Shown: piece after piece, positions 28,722 through 37,963 of the stretch
Position numbering within the stretch: the first letter of the stretch is position 1
Layout: each line of letters begins with the position of its first letter
NCBI GenBank assembly: GCA_009779265.1
Contig: WREP01000011.1
Span: 1-62,696, forward strand
DNA: 62,696 nt
Direction: 5' to 3'
Origin: Betaproteobacteria bacterium
GTDB taxonomy: Bacteria > Pseudomonadota > Gammaproteobacteria > Burkholderiales > Rhodocyclaceae
Translations under genes and position numbers: made by a program
Notes under the pieces: model-generated
Told to the model about the DNA's origin: nothing
The model's input: only the letters and a program-made list of their open reading frames with translations
Databases searched by the model: none

Positions 28722-30422
28722 ATGCCGCCCATGCCGCTCCATTGGGACATCTTCTGCCGCGTCGTCGACAACTATGGCGACATCGGCGTCTGCTGGCGTC
28801 TGGCCCGGCAACTGGCGGGCGAGCATGGCCTGGCCGTGCGCTTGTGGGTGGACGATCCGGCCAGTCTGGCACCGCTCTGTCCGGCCTGCGATCCTTCCCT
28901 GCCGGCACAACAGGTTCAGGACGTCGAGATTCGCCGCTGGACGGCGGATTTTGTCGTCGACCGCATCGCCGATGTCGTCATCGAAGCCTTCGCCTGCGAA
29001 CTGCCGACGGACTACATCGCGCAAATGGCAACCCGCCCGGCTCCGCCGCGCTGGATCAATCTCGAATACCTGAGCGCCGAAGCCTGGATCGAAGGCTGCC
29101 ACGGTCTGGCCTCGCCGCATCCCGACCTGCCGCTGGTCAAATATTTCTTCTTTCCCGGCTTCACGCCAACCAGCGGCGGCCTGCTGCGCGAAGCCGGCCT
29201 GTCCGTGGCGCTACCGTTGGCGGAAAGCGAAACGCTGGAAATCAGCCTGTTCTGCTACGACACTGCACCGGTCGGCGATCTCCTCGCCGCCCTGGCCGCC
29301 AGTCCACGCCCCGTTCTCTGCCACGTGCCGCCAGGCAAGCCTTTGGCGGCGGTTGAAGCGTTTTTGGCTCAATTCTGTAAGACACCGCTTTCCATTGAAC
29401 CTCCCCCTCTGTGCGGCTTCGCCGCATCCCGCTACGCGGGACCAGCCTTCGGCTGTCCTGCGGCCTTCGGCCTTGTCCCCAACTTCTCCCCCGCGAGGGG
29501 GGAAGGGCTTGAAACTCGCGCCGATACTCCCCTCCCCCCTCGCGGGGGAGGGGCCGGGGGAGAGGGGGAGGCTGAAAAGAGAGACTCCCTCAATTCACCA
29601 GAAACCCATTGGCTCGCCCAACGCGCAATCGAACTGCGCGAACAGCAAACGCCGCATGAACACGCACTATGGCAACAACTTCGAGCCAAAAGATTTTCCG
29701 GTTACAAATTTCGCCGCCAGCAACCGCTGGCAGGCTACATCGTCGATTTCGTCTGCTTTTCGCAGCGGTTGATCGTTGAACTCGACGGCGGCCAACACGC
29801 GGAGGCCACGGAATACGATGTACGGCGGGATGCCGGGCTGAAGCGTGCGGGATTCCGCGTGTTGCGGTTCTGGAACACCGAGTGGGCAACGCAACAGGAC
29901 GCGGTTCTGGAAACGATATGGCGTGCCTTGCAGGAAACTCTCTTTCCTCAACCTCCCCCTCTCCCCAACCCCGCGAGGGGGGATGGGCTTGAAACCGCTA
30001 GCAGCTGGCGTTTCGGCAATCTCCGCATCCAGCCCCTGCCCTTCTTGCCACTCGACGATTACGACGCCCTGCTACGCCACTGCGCCGTCAATTTCGTTCG
30101 CGGCGAGGATTCCTTCGTCCGCGCCCAATGGGCGGGCCGGCCCTTCGTCTGGCACATTTACCCGCAGGACGATAACGCCCACCACGCCAAGCTCGACGCC
30201 TTTCTCGAACGCTACTGTGCCGGAATGAACCCGGTCACGGCGTCGGTCGTGCGCGACCTGTTCGCCGCCTGGAACGACGGTGGCGATGTTGCCGCAATCT
30301 GGCCGGCCTTTTGCGATCACCTGCCGGAAATCGCCCGGCACAACGCGAAGTGGGCGCGGCAACTGGCCGGGCAGCTCGATCTGGCGACGAGACTCGTCAA
30401 CTTCGTGGCCGACAAGGTATAA
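28722..30422 (+). CDS. earP: EF-P arginine rhamnosyltransferase EarP carrying an in-frame DUF559 nuclease domain
   Basis: 566 residues instead of about 370. EarP uses dTDP-rhamnose to rhamnosylate Arg32 of EF-P. The N half is normal (WDIFCRVVDNYGDIGVCWRL with the conserved Asp pair, then INLEYLSAE and VKYFFFPGFTPTSGGLLRE). After FLAQFC (about residue 220) the reading frame enters foreign sequence to about residue 425, including a DUF559/Vsr-like domain. EarP then resumes at SSWRFGNLRIQPLPFLPLDD, with the sugar-nucleotide site RGEDSFVRAQWAGRPFVWHI (catalytic Glu) intact. The insertion falls in the variable linker between the two Rossmann halves, so both may still fold. efp follows 36 bp downstream. 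The start at 28722 or 28731 is uncertain. Confidence 0.9.
   Translation: MPPMPLHWDIFCRVVDNYGDIGVCWRLARQLAGEHGLAVRLWVDDPASLAPLCPACDPSLPAQQVQDVEIRRWTADFVVDRIADVVIEAFACELPTDYIAQMATRPAPPRWINLEYLSAEAWIEGCHGLASPHPDLPLVKYFFFPGFTPTSGGLLREAGLSVALPLAESETLEISLFCYDTAPVGDLLAALAASPRPVLCHVPPGKPLAAVEAFLAQFCKTPLSIEPPPLCGFAASRYAGPAFGCPAAFGLVPNFSPARGEGLETRADTPLPPRGGGAGGEGEAEKRDSLNSPETHWLAQRAIELREQQTPHEHALWQQLRAKRFSGYKFRRQQPLAGYIVDFVCFSQRLIVELDGGQHAEATEYDVRRDAGLKRAGFRVLRFWNTEWATQQDAVLETIWRALQETLFPQPPPLPNPARGDGLETASSWRFGNLRIQPLPFLPLDDYDALLRHCAVNFVRGEDSFVRAQWAGRPFVWHIYPQDDNAHHAKLDAFLERYCAGMNPVTASVVRDLFAAWNDGGDVAAIWPAFCDHLPEIARHNAKWARQLAGQLDLATRLVNFVADKV
29477..29515 (+). repeat. Left direct repeat of the earP insert
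   Basis: Starts CCCCAAC and ends CCGCGAGGGGGGAAGGGCTTGAAAC (29491-29515). The last 25 bases match 29971-29995 at 24 positions, 480 bp away, which is 160 codons. An upstream part of the same unit, AACCTCCCCCTCT, is at 29398-29410 and is separated from it by a 66-bp palindrome-rich insertion. Confidence 0.8.
29950..29995 (+). repeat. Right direct repeat of the earP insert (uninterrupted unit)
   Basis: A 46-bp unit: AACCTCCCCCTCT, CCCCAAC, then CCGCGAGGGGGGATGGGCTTGAAAC up to 29995. Within it CCCCTCTCCCC...GAGGGGGG can form a hairpin. EarP homology resumes a few codons later. Confidence 0.8.
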
Positions 30423-30458
30423 TTGCATGTTTTTCTGACCTAATTTAGAGAATTCAGC

Positions 30459-31016
30459 ATGAAAACCGCACAGGAACTCCGCTCCGGCAACGTGATCATG
30501 GTCGGCGCCGACCCGCTCGTCGTCCAGAAAACCGAATACAACAAATCCGGCCGCAACGCCGCCGTTGTCAAGATGAAGCTCAAGAACCTGCTTTCCGGCA
30601 ACCCGTCGGAAGCGGTGTACAAGGCCGACGACAAGTTCGAGATCGTCATCCTCGACAAGAAGGAAGTCACCTATTCCTACTTCGCCGACCCGATGTACGT
30701 GTTCATGGACGCCGAGTACAACCAGTACGAAGTCGAGGCGGAAAACATGACCGACGCGCTCAAGTACCTGGAAGCCGACCTGCCGTGCGAAGTCGTGTTC
30801 TACAACGGCAAGGCCATCTCGGTCGAACTGCCGACCACACTGGTGCGCGAGGTGGTCTACACCGAACCGGCAGTCAAGGGCGACACTTCCGGCAAGGTCA
30901 TGAAGCCGGCCAAGATTTCCACCGGCTTCGAATTGCCGGTGCCGGCCTTCGTCGAAATCGGCGACAAGATCGAAATCGACACCCGCACGGACGAATACCG
31001 CAGCCGCACCAAGTAA
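30459..31016 (+). CDS. efp: Translation elongation factor P
   Basis: 185 residues. EF-P relieves ribosome stalling at polyproline. Domain I carries the modification loop [12 protein letters not shown], with Arg at residue 32, the acceptor used by EarP. Domains II and III end in [20 protein letters not shown]. The Arg fits the neighbouring earP gene; the lysine-type modification enzymes (EpmA/B) are not seen. It has its own hairpin terminator downstream. Confidence 0.98.
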   Translation: MKTAQELRSGNVIMVGADPLVVQKTEYNKSGRNAAVVKMKLKNLLSGNPSEAVYKADDKFEIVILDKKEVTYSYFADPMYVFMDAEYNQYEVEAENMTDALKYLEADLPCEVVFYNGKAISVELPTTLVREVVYTEPAVKGDTSGKVMKPAKISTGFELPVPAFVEIGDKIEIDTRTDEYRSRTK

Positions 31017-31036
31017 TTGCGTTTTCCGGCTATTTG

Positions 31037-31066
31037 CACAACGGGCAGCTTGGGCTGCCCGTTGTG
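31037..31066 (+). terminator. Hairpin after efp
   Basis: A perfect 13-bp stem CACAACGGGCAGC / GCTGCCCGTTGTG with a TTGG loop, 20 bp past the efp stop. The T-run after it is weak (CTTT), so termination may be partial. Confidence 0.65.
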
Positions 31067-31105
31067 CTTTGGCGGGCGGATTTTCGGTAGAAAAGTGATC
31101 CAAAA

Positions 31106-31177
31106 CTGGATTGCTGCGCTCGCAATGACGGCTGTTTTTCCCCCGTCATTGCGAGGAGCGAAGCGACGAAGATCCAG
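31106..31177. repeat. Dispersed palindromic repeat, family A, copy 2
   Basis: CTGGATTGCTGCGCTCGCAA...CGTCATTGCGAGGAGCGAAG...ATCCAG with an AT-rich loop, between efp and argC. Same orientation as the other copies, with the longer arm on the right. Confidence 0.85.
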
Positions 31178-31245
31178 AAAAAGCTGCCGCGACAATTGGC
31201 CCAGCTTTCCGCCATAATTTCTTTTTTCACCCCCACGAATCCACC

Positions 31246-32184
31246 ATGACCTACAAAATTTTCGTCGACGGCCAGGAAGGCACGACCGGCTTGCAGATCA
31301 ATGAATATCTCGGCCAGCGCAAGGACATCGAGTTGCTCAAAATCGACGCCGACAAGCGCAAGGATGTGGCCGAGCGCAAGCGCCTGATCAACGCTTCCGA
31401 CGTGACTTTCCTCTGCCTGCCGGACGACGCCGCCAAGGAATCGGTGGCGTTGGTGGATAACCCGAACACCTGCGTCATCGACGCTTCCACCGCCCATCGC
31501 GTCCATCCCGATTGGGCCTTCGGCCTGCCGGAACTCTGCCCGGAGCAGCGCGCCCGGATTCGCGCCAGCAAGCGCATCGCCAATCCCGGCTGCCATGCCT
31601 CGGCCTTCATCCTCGCCCTGCGCCCGCTGGTCGCCGCCGGCCTGCTGCCGGCCGGCACGCAGATCGCCGCCAATTCCATTACCGGCTATTCCGGCGGCGG
31701 CAAGTCCATGATCGCCCATTACCAGAGTCCGCAGCGCATCGACGCGCCGCGTCCCTACGCGCTGGCGCTGGCCCACAAGCATCTGCCGGAAATGCAGGCC
31801 TACACCGGCCTCGCCGTGGCGCCCATTTTCCAGCCCATCGTCGGGCCGTTTTACAAGGGTCTGGCGGTGACCGCCTACCTGCACCCGCAACAGTTCAGCC
31901 GCCGCGCGACGCCCGCCGAGGTGCGCGCCATCCTGGCCGATTACTACGCTAGCGAAGCCTTCATCCACGTCGCCCCGGTCGATCTGGAGGCCAATACCGA
32001 GGGCGGCTTTTTCAATGTCGAAGCGAGCAACGGCAGCAACCGCGTCGATCTGTTCGTTTTCGGCAACGACGAGCGCATGCTGGTCGTCGGCCGTCTGGAC
32101 AATCTCGGCAAGGGCGCTTCCGGCGCCGCCGTGCAGGCCATGAACGTGCATCTGGGCATCGAGGAAAGCCTCGGCCTGGTGTGA
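31246..32184 (+). CDS. argC: N-acetyl-gamma-glutamyl-phosphate reductase (short type)
   Basis: 312 residues, the short TIGR01851 type. It reduces N-acetylglutamyl phosphate to the semialdehyde in arginine synthesis with NADPH. It starts [20 protein letters not shown] and has the catalytic Cys in [17 protein letters not shown] (about residue 118). [13 protein letters not shown] and a His-bearing LPEMQAY segment complete the active site. No other arg genes are adjacent. Confidence 0.96.
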   Translation: MTYKIFVDGQEGTTGLQINEYLGQRKDIELLKIDADKRKDVAERKRLINASDVTFLCLPDDAAKESVALVDNPNTCVIDASTAHRVHPDWAFGLPELCPEQRARIRASKRIANPGCHASAFILALRPLVAAGLLPAGTQIAANSITGYSGGGKSMIAHYQSPQRIDAPRPYALALAHKHLPEMQAYTGLAVAPIFQPIVGPFYKGLAVTAYLHPQQFSRRATPAEVRAILADYYASEAFIHVAPVDLEANTEGGFFNVEASNGSNRVDLFVFGNDERMLVVGRLDNLGKGASGAAVQAMNVHLGIEESLGLV

Positions 32185-32215
32185 TGTGCCGCCCGCGGCC
32201 AAGCGTCCGCTTTTT

Positions 32216-33217
32216 TCAGGTCTCCAGACCCGCGATGGCGGCGAGGGCGCGGCGGTAGCTTGGGCTGTCCAGCGCCGGTACCGGCTGCGCCGGCAGCAGG
32301 CGCATGATCCGCTGGGCGCGTTCCGGCTCGGGCGCTGGCTGCCATTCTGCCAACACCTCGCCCACCGCATCCGGCGCGTTGCACAGCAGCAGCATGTCGC
32401 AGCCGGCCGCCCAGGCCGCGCGCACCCGCGCCGGCATGTCGCCAACGACGCCGGCCCCGGCCATCGACAGATCGTCGGTGAATACCGCCCCGGTGAAGCC
32501 GAGATCGTTGCGCAGGTAATCAATCCATTTATTTGAAAATACGGCCGTATTGCAATCCATGCACGGATAGATCACATGGGCGGCCATCACCGCGTCGAGT
32601 GGCAGTTCGCGGTAGGGGCGCAGGTCTTCCGCCATCGCCGCCAGCGATCGGTCGTCGACCGGCAAGTCGACATGGGAATCGGGAATGACGTAGCCGTGGC
32701 CGGGAAAATGCTTGCCGCAGGTCGCCATGCCGCCCAGGCGCAGCCCTTCGCCAAGGGCGCCGGCCAGCGCGACGACGACGCCCGGATCGCGGTGGAAGGC
32801 ACGGTCGCCGATCACCCGCGAGGGGCCGTAATCGAGATCGAGCACCGGCGTGAAGGAGTAATCGACGCCGCAGGCGCGCAATTCGGCGGCCAGCACCAGG
32901 CCGACGGCGCGGGCGATAGTCAGAGCCGCGCCTAGATCGCGGTCGTGCAACTGGCCGAGGACACGCATTGCCGGCAGGCGGGTGAAACCGTCGCGGAAAC
33001 GCTGCACCCGCCCGCCTTCGTGATCGACGGCGATCAAGAGTGGCGGCTGGCGCAGGGCGTGGATTGCGCCGGTCAGCGCCGTCAATTGCTCACGGTCGGC
33101 ATAGTTGCGCGCAAACAGGATGACGCCGCCGACCAGCGGATGACAGAGACGCTGGCGGTCGAGTTCGCTCAACTCGGTGCCGGCGATGTCGATCATCAGT
33201 GGGCCAAGAAGGGGCAT
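32216..33217 (-). CDS. nagZ: Beta-N-acetylhexosaminidase NagZ (GH3)
   Basis: 333 residues, cytoplasmic. It cleaves GlcNAc from anhydro-muropeptides in cell-wall recycling. [20 protein letters not shown], the catalytic-loop [18 protein letters not shown] with its acid/base His-Asp pair, and the nucleophile in [11 protein letters not shown] are all present. Three in-frame ATGs lie close together (33235, 33226, 33217). I use the last, where family homology begins. The gap up to 33381 shows nothing recognisable. Confidence 0.95.
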   Translation of the reverse strand: MPLLGPLMIDIAGTELSELDRQRLCHPLVGGVILFARNYADREQLTALTGAIHALRQPPLLIAVDHEGGRVQRFRDGFTRLPAMRVLGQLHDRDLGAALTIARAVGLVLAAELRACGVDYSFTPVLDLDYGPSRVIGDRAFHRDPGVVVALAGALGEGLRLGGMATCGKHFPGHGYVIPDSHVDLPVDDRSLAAMAEDLRPYRELPLDAVMAAHVIYPCMDCNTAVFSNKWIDYLRNDLGFTGAVFTDDLSMAGAGVVGDMPARVRAAWAAGCDMLLLCNAPDAVGEVLAEWQPAPEPERAQRIMRLLPAQPVPALDSPSYRRALAAIAGLET

Positions 33218-33381
33218 TGAGGTCATTCCACGCATAAACTCCTAATGCCAGCACCTTGCATGCCTCATACAGTGCCAGCTTATTCACCCGGCAACTAAGG
33301 GTTGATGCCTTTGGGGTTGTAAAGCATTGAAAATAGCATGTGCATCTTCAACATTTATTTGCCGGTTCAATAAGGAGATGA

Positions 33382-33918
33382 TTACTGTGGGCACGTCTTG
33401 CTCTTATCAATATTCTTGGCGTCAAATGAAAACTTCCATTTTGGGATCATGCCAATGGTAAATGATGCAGGCATGGCATTGTATTTTTCTGGATGGTCAA
33501 GGTTTTCCAATATAGCCGTGTACTCTCCCGGCACAAGGTCACAGTGCCCAATTTCCGCTGGAAAACGATCACCTCCCCAAGATTGAAAAATTGAAACCAT
33601 ATATTTTTTTTGGTATATGATCGGGTTTTGGCTTCCTTTTTTAATTATTGTCAATTTTACGGGCATCAGCATTATTGACTTCAGCGCTCTTTCATCCCCT
33701 CTCAGAAACATAAAGTGAAGGCCAAAATAGTACACCCAATGCTCTTTCACTTCAAAATCAAACGTAGAAACGACCCCTTTACTCTCCAAATTGATAGACT
33801 TGGTAACTGGCAGTTTTTGAAGTTTTTCCTCCTCTGAGCATGAAATCATGCTGACTGATATAAGAGTTAGAAAAAAAGCGTGCAGCAAAGCGATAGTAAA
33901 ATTTTTTTGTCTCGGCAT
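33382..33918 (-). CDS. Low-G+C putative lipoprotein, DUF5625-like
   Basis: 178 residues. Signal MPRQKNFTIALLHAFFLTLI runs to the lipobox MISC. The mature part is beta-rich (STFDFEVKEHWVYYFGLHFM, VKLTIIKKGSQNPIIYQ, GEYTAILENLDHPE) and resembles the DUF5625 group in outline only. Base composition is far lower in G+C than the flanking nagZ and acpS. It interrupts what would otherwise be adjacent housekeeping genes, so it is probably a recent arrival. Function unknown. Confidence 0.65.
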   Translation of the reverse strand: MPRQKNFTIALLHAFFLTLISVSMISCSEEEKLQKLPVTKSINLESKGVVSTFDFEVKEHWVYYFGLHFMFLRGDERALKSIMLMPVKLTIIKKGSQNPIIYQKKYMVSIFQSWGGDRFPAEIGHCDLVPGEYTAILENLDHPEKYNAMPASFTIGMIPKWKFSFDAKNIDKSKTCPQ

Positions 33919-33986
33919 TTCTTACCTCTCCAATCTCTCAAAAGAGAACATTGTCATCATTAGTACGGCCGATATTCATCTATCCA

Positions 33987-34358
33987 TCATCTCGATTCCA
34001 AAACGACAAAGGCGACAGCGTATTCGGCCTCATCGCTAATGGAAAGATGGGCGGTGAGGTGGCCGGCGGCGGCGGTCAGGGCTGCGTCGTAGGCAAAGGC
34101 CGGCTTGCCCAGTTCGTCGTGAATGACGGCGATGGCCGGCAGCAGGGCCGGCGGCCGCAGGCCGCTGCCGAAAGCCTTGGCGAAGGCTTCCTTAGCGGCG
34201 AAACGCTTGGCGAGAAAGCGCCCCTTGTCGGCCGCCCGGGCGAAATCGTCGCGTTCGCGCGGCGCCAGTAGCCGTTCCAGCGCCCGCTCGCCGTGGCGCT
34301 CCCAGAGACCGCGCAGGCGGGCGACGGCAGCGATGTCAGTGCCGATGCCGTGGATCAC
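33987..34358 (-). CDS. acpS: Holo-[acyl-carrier-protein] synthase
   Basis: 123 residues. It transfers phosphopantetheine from CoA to the Ser of [18 protein letters not shown] carries the first Mg-binding Asp and [17 protein letters not shown] the Glu and Lys signature. Its ATG overlaps the pdxJ stop by three to four bases. Last gene of the lepA operon; pdxJ-acpS is the classic order. Confidence 0.96.
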   Translation of the reverse strand: MIHGIGTDIAAVARLRGLWERHGERALERLLAPRERDDFARAADKGRFLAKRFAAKEAFAKAFGSGLRPPALLPAIAVIHDELGKPAFAYDAALTAAAGHLTAHLSISDEAEYAVAFVVLESR

Positions 34359-35110
34359 TCGCCCTGCTCCGCCGCCTGGCGCATCAGCATTTTCATTTCG
34401 CGCACTGCTTCGCGCAGGCCGATGAATACCGCCCGGCTGACGATGGCGTGGCCGATGTGCAGTTCGCGGATGCCGGCCAGTCGGGCCACCGGCTGCACGT
34501 TGTAGTAGTTGAGCGCATGGCCGGCGTTGAAGCGCAGGCCAAGTTGCCGTACCAGCGCCCCGGCCTCGCGGATTTTGCCAAGCTCGGCGAGTACCGTCGG
34601 CGCTTCGGCATCGCGCCCGTGGTCGTGGAAGGCATGGGCATAGGGGCCGGTGTGGATTTCGCAGACGCGGGCGCCAATGCGCGCCGCCGCCTCGATCTGC
34701 GGCAATTCGGCGTCGATGAAAACGCTACTGACGATGCCGGCATCGGCCAGACGGGCGACGATGTCCTTCAGCCGCGCTTCCTGGCCGAGGATATCGAGGC
34801 CGCCTTCGGTGGTGACCTCGTGCCGCCCTTCCGGCACCAGCATGGCCATTTCCGGCTTCAGCCCGCAGGCGATGCCGACCATCTCGTCGGTCGCCGCCAT
34901 TTCCAGATTCAGCTTGATTTGCGTCGTTTCCTTGAGGCGGCGCACGTCGGCGTCCTGAATGTGGCGGCGGTCCTCGCGCAGATGCACGGTAATGCCGTCG
35001 GCCCCGCCCAGATGCGCCTCGACGGCGCCCCACAGCGGGTCGGGTTCCCAGGTGCGGCGCGCCTGACGTAGCGTGGCGATGTGGTCGATATTGACGCCCA
35101 GTTCGATCAT
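34355..35110 (-). CDS. pdxJ: Pyridoxine 5'-phosphate synthase
   Basis: 251 residues, a TIM barrel that condenses 1-deoxyxylulose 5-phosphate with 3-amino-2-oxopropyl phosphate in vitamin B6 synthesis. It starts [39 protein letters not shown] and [12 protein letters not shown] are family signatures, the latter a catalytic-loop segment. The frame is open to 35602 inside recO, but the start at 35110 overlaps the recO stop and matches homology. Confidence 0.97.
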   Translation of the reverse strand: MIELGVNIDHIATLRQARRTWEPDPLWGAVEAHLGGADGITVHLREDRRHIQDADVRRLKETTQIKLNLEMAATDEMVGIACGLKPEMAMLVPEGRHEVTTEGGLDILGQEARLKDIVARLADAGIVSSVFIDAELPQIEAAARIGARVCEIHTGPYAHAFHDHGRDAEAPTVLAELGKIREAGALVRQLGLRFNAGHALNYYNVQPVARLAGIRELHIGHAIVSRAVFIGLREAVREMKMLMRQAAEQGE

Positions 35111-35835
35111 AATTCCTGCAACTCCTTGAATATTTTTCGCGTTTCGAGTTCTTTGCCGGCCAGATAGTAAGCCATCAGGAGGCGCATCAGCGCCTTGGCT
35201 TCGGCGCGCGTGCGCGGGTCGGAAAAATCCTCGGCGGCCAGATCGAGCAGTGTCTTGCCGCGCACCACCTGGGCCGCCGCCGCCTCGTGCGGCAGGCGCG
35301 CCGGCCCCTGCTCCATGCGGTAAGTGTAGAACGCTTCCGCCGCCACCGGCTGGCCGTCGGCATCGCGGTCGAGCGTCAGGCCGTAGCCAAGCTCTTGCAG
35401 CAGCGCCTTCTCGAAGCGGCGCAAGTCGGCCTCGCGGACCTTGCCGGCGGGATCGGCGGCCAGGCGTTGCAGCATTTCGCCATAGCGGGCGAACAGCTTT
35501 TCGTGGGCATCCTCGCGCGGCAGAAGGTGCATCATGAGCTCGTTGAGGTAGTAGCCGCAAAACAAGGCCTGGCCGGTCAGCAAGGGCTGGCCGCCCTGCC
35601 ATTCGGCCTTCATCAGCGTCAGCACCTCGCCCTTGCCGGCCCAGCCCAGTTCGAGCGGCTGAAAAGCCATCAACAGGCCGCGAATGGCGGCGCGCGGACG
35701 GCGGGCGCCGCGCGCCAGCAAGGCCATGCGCCCGAAGTCGCGGGTAAATACCTCGACGATCAGGCTGGTTTCCCGAAAGGGGTAGGTGTGCAGAACGTAG
35801 GCCGGCTGGCCATCGACCTTGCTGCGCTGGTTCAT
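35107..35835 (-). CDS. recO: DNA repair protein RecO
   Basis: 242 residues. RecO loads RecA onto SSB-coated gaps in the RecFOR pathway. An N-terminal OB fold ([20 protein letters not shown], then [11 protein letters not shown]) precedes a helical C-terminal part ([31 protein letters not shown]). No zinc-Cys cluster is seen, as in many betaproteobacterial members. A dispersed repeat separates it from era upstream. Confidence 0.95.
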   Translation of the reverse strand: MNQRSKVDGQPAYVLHTYPFRETSLIVEVFTRDFGRMALLARGARRPRAAIRGLLMAFQPLELGWAGKGEVLTLMKAEWQGGQPLLTGQALFCGYYLNELMMHLLPREDAHEKLFARYGEMLQRLAADPAGKVREADLRRFEKALLQELGYGLTLDRDADGQPVAAEAFYTYRMEQGPARLPHEAAAAQVVRGKTLLDLAAEDFSDPRTRAEAKALMRLLMAYYLAGKELETRKIFKELQEL

Positions 35836-35854
35836 GGCTTCCGTTCAGAGCAGA

Positions 35855-35928
35855 CTGGATTGCTTCGCTGCGCTCGCAATGACGGCTATTCCGGTCATTG
35901 CGCGGGGCGAAGCGACGAAGCCATCCAG
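35855..35928. repeat. Dispersed palindromic repeat, family A, copy 3
   Basis: CTGGATTGCTTCGCTGCGCT...GGTCATTGCGCGGGGCGAAG...CATCCAG, located between recO and era inside the operon. It will be transcribed as a hairpin in the mRNA. Confidence 0.85.
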
Positions 35929-35951
35929 AAATCCAGGCATTTGAACGCGCT

Positions 35952-36836
35952 CTACTCGTAACCGAGGCTTTTCAAGAGGCGCTCGTCATCATTCCAGCCC
36001 GACTTCACCTTGACCCAGACTTCGAGGTATACCTTGCCGCCGAAGAGGCGCTCCATGTCCTGACGCGCCTCGCTGGCGATGCGCTTCAAGGCTTCGCCGC
36101 CCTTGCCGATGACGATGGCCTTGTGGCTGTCGCGGTCGACGACGATGGCGGCATTGATGCGGCGCAGGCTGCCCTCGACCTCAAAGCGCTCGATTTCGAC
36201 GGCGCTGGCGTACGGGAGTTCGTCGCCGAGCAGGCGGAAAACCTTTTCGCGAATATATTCGGCGGCGAGAAAACGCTCGCTCTTGTCGGTCAGATCATCC
36301 TCGGGAAACATCAGACCTTCATTGGGCAAATGCTTGCGCGCCTCGGCCAGCAATTCCCTGGTTTGCCGCCCCTTGCTCGCGCTGACCGGGACCACGGCGG
36401 CATAATCGAAACCGGCGGCGACCTCGGCGAGGAAAGGCAGCATGGCGGCCCGATCCGGTAGTAGATCGGCCTTATTCACCACCAGAATCACCGGCCGATC
36501 CTTCGGCAGCAGGCGCAGCACCGCCTTGTCCCTGGCATCGTAACGCCCGGCCTCGATGACGAAGAAAATTACATCGACATCGTTCAGCGTCTGCGTCACG
36601 CCGCGGTTCATCGCCCGGTTCAAGGCATTGGAGAACTTGGTCTGGAAGCCCGGCGTATCGACAAAAACGAATTGCGATTCGGCATCGGTGAGGATGCCGG
36701 TGACGCGGTGCCGGGTCGTCTGCGCCTTGCGCGAGACGATGCTGATCTTTTCGCCGATCAAGTGATTGAGTAGCGTCGATTTGCCGACATTGGGACGGCC
36801 GACGATGGCGATGTAACCGGAATGTATCGAGGTCAT
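35952..36836 (-). CDS. era: GTPase Era
   Basis: 294 residues. Era binds the 3' end of 16S rRNA during 30S maturation. G1 [13 protein letters not shown]3 DTPGF and G4 NKAD are in the GTPase domain; the C-terminal KH domain shows [20 protein letters not shown]. The start at 36836 overlaps the rnc stop (ATGA). The open frame to 37364 is antifunctional overlap with rnc. Confidence 0.97.
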   Translation of the reverse strand: MTSIHSGYIAIVGRPNVGKSTLLNHLIGEKISIVSRKAQTTRHRVTGILTDAESQFVFVDTPGFQTKFSNALNRAMNRGVTQTLNDVDVIFFVIEAGRYDARDKAVLRLLPKDRPVILVVNKADLLPDRAAMLPFLAEVAAGFDYAAVVPVSASKGRQTRELLAEARKHLPNEGLMFPEDDLTDKSERFLAAEYIREKVFRLLGDELPYASAVEIERFEVEGSLRRINAAIVVDRDSHKAIVIGKGGEALKRIASEARQDMERLFGGKVYLEVWVKVKSGWNDDERLLKSLGYE

Positions 36837-37501
36837 GTGGTCAAGGCTTCCAGCGCCTTTTCGGCGGCATCCTGCTCGGCGACTCGCCGGCTTCCGCCCC
36901 GGCCCTGCGTGCGCAAGGGCGGATCGGCGAGTTCGCAGGCGACGGTAAAGGATTGCGCGTGCGCGGCGCCGCTGGTTTCGAGCAGGAGGTAACGGGGCAA
37001 GGGCTTCTTCCGCCCTTGCAGCCATTCCTGCAAGCCGGTCTTGGCATCCTTGCCCGCCTTGCCGGGAATCAGCGCGTCGAGCAGCGGGGCGTAGAGACGC
37101 AGTACCGTCGCCGCCGCCGGCTCGAAACCGGCATCGAGATAAATGGCGCCGAACAAGGCTTCGAGCGCGTCGGCGAGGATCGAGGGGCGCTGCGCGCCGC
37201 CGCTTTTCAACTCCCCTTCGCCGAGGCGCAGCGCCGCGCCAAGCTCCAGATCGAGCGCCAGACGGTGCAGTGTGTCCTGGCGCACCAGATTGGCCCGCAA
37301 GCGCGACAAATCGCCTTCCGGCAAATCGGGAAAACGCGCGTAGAGGGCGGCGGCGATGACGCAATCGAGTATCCCGTCGCCGAGAAACTCCAGGCGTTCA
37401 TTGTTCGGCGTGCCAAAACTGCGATGCGTCAACGCCGTGCGCAGCAGATTCGGATCGGCAAAGCGGTGCCCGAGCCGGGCGGCGATGGACGGCACACTCA
37501 T
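36833..37501 (-). CDS. rnc: Ribonuclease III
   Basis: 222 residues. It cuts double-stranded RNA in rRNA and mRNA processing. The signature [20 protein letters not shown] and the second metal-binding stretch [16 protein letters not shown] are intact. A C-terminal dsRNA-binding domain ([20 protein letters not shown] to the end) follows. Overlaps era by four bases. Confidence 0.97.
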   Translation of the reverse strand: MSVPSIAARLGHRFADPNLLRTALTHRSFGTPNNERLEFLGDGILDCVIAAALYARFPDLPEGDLSRLRANLVRQDTLHRLALDLELGAALRLGEGELKSGGAQRPSILADALEALFGAIYLDAGFEPAAATVLRLYAPLLDALIPGKAGKDAKTGLQEWLQGRKKPLPRYLLLETSGAAHAQSFTVACELADPPLRTQGRGGSRRVAEQDAAEKALEALTT

Positions 37502-37503
37502 GA

Positions 37504-37582
37504 TTTATTCCGTTTCCAGATCAATCGAGTACGCGAAGACCAAGCGCAGACAGCGCTGTAGCACGGCAAGCGAAGTCGACAA
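37504..37582. repeat. Dispersed repeat, family B, copy 1
   Basis: Contains GAGTACGCGAAGACCAAGCG and GCAGACAGCGCTGTAGCACG. Copy 2, reverse-complemented, is at 56597-56678 and shares GAGTACGCGAAG, GCGCAGAC, TGTAG and ACGGCAAG at the same spacing. It fills most of the gap between rnc and the DUF4845 gene. Confidence 0.65.
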
Positions 37583-37603
37583 TCGGTTGAGATGGAAATG
37601 AAA

Positions 37604-37954
37604 TTAACGACCGGCCGCCCCTTTGTACTCGATCAACAGGCTGACATTGGCGAACAGCGGAATGCGCTTGTCGTAGGCAAAGTCGATGACGATCTTGCCG
37701 TTTTCCTTGGAAATATCCAGATCCTTCGAGGAAAACTGGAGCATGTCGATTTCGGCGAAGCGGTCGAAGGCGGCGCGCACCTCGGCCACGGTCGCATCCG
37801 GCCCGACCTTGTTCACCGTCCCGGCGGCGCTTTGCTTGATCTTGTAATATTCGATCACGGTCGGAACGACCTTCATGCCGAGCACGGCCACGAGAAACAG
37901 GATGATGCCCCAGAGAATCAGACTGGTTAGCGCGACGCCACGTTGATGTTTCAT
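37604..37954 (-). CDS. DUF4845 membrane-anchored protein
   Basis: 116 residues. MKHQRGVALTSLILWGIILF is a pilin-like N-terminus with one membrane helix. The periplasmic part (KVVPTVIEYYKIKQS, VRAAFDRFAEIDMLQFSSKD) is typical of DUF4845 proteins, which in Beta- and Gammaproteobacteria sit between lepB and rnc. Function unknown. Confidence 0.9.
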   Translation of the reverse strand: MKHQRGVALTSLILWGIILFLVAVLGMKVVPTVIEYYKIKQSAAGTVNKVGPDATVAEVRAAFDRFAEIDMLQFSSKDLDISKENGKIVIDFAYDKRIPLFANVSLLIEYKGAAGR

Positions 37955-37963
37955 CTTTTCTCC

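Larger units (their letters stand above)
29398..29995 (+). mobile_element. Frame-preserving insert in earP encoding a DUF559 (Vsr-like) endonuclease domain
   Basis: About 600 bp without stop codons in the earP frame. The core (about 29602-29945) reads HWLAQRAIELREQQTPHEHA, FSGYKFRRQQPLAGYIVDFV, RLIVELDGGQHAE and GFRVLRFWN, the PD-(D/E)XK pattern of DUF559/COG2852 proteins with the Glu-Leu-Asp strand present. There is no Met and no obvious internal start, so it is made only as part of EarP. It is bounded by GC-rich direct repeats. No transposase or intein splicing residues (N-terminal Cys/Ser, C-terminal His-Asn) are visible at the borders, so splicing is not expected. Confidence 0.8.

Noticed and set aside
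29398-29995. Intein in EarP
   Set aside because: No N-terminal Cys/Ser block and no C-terminal His-Asn-Cys/Ser junction; the domain is DUF559, not a splicing domain.
34355-35602. 415-codon version of PdxJ
   Set aside because: The extra N-terminal part lies inside recO in another frame; PdxJ homology and the ATG overlap place the start at 35110.
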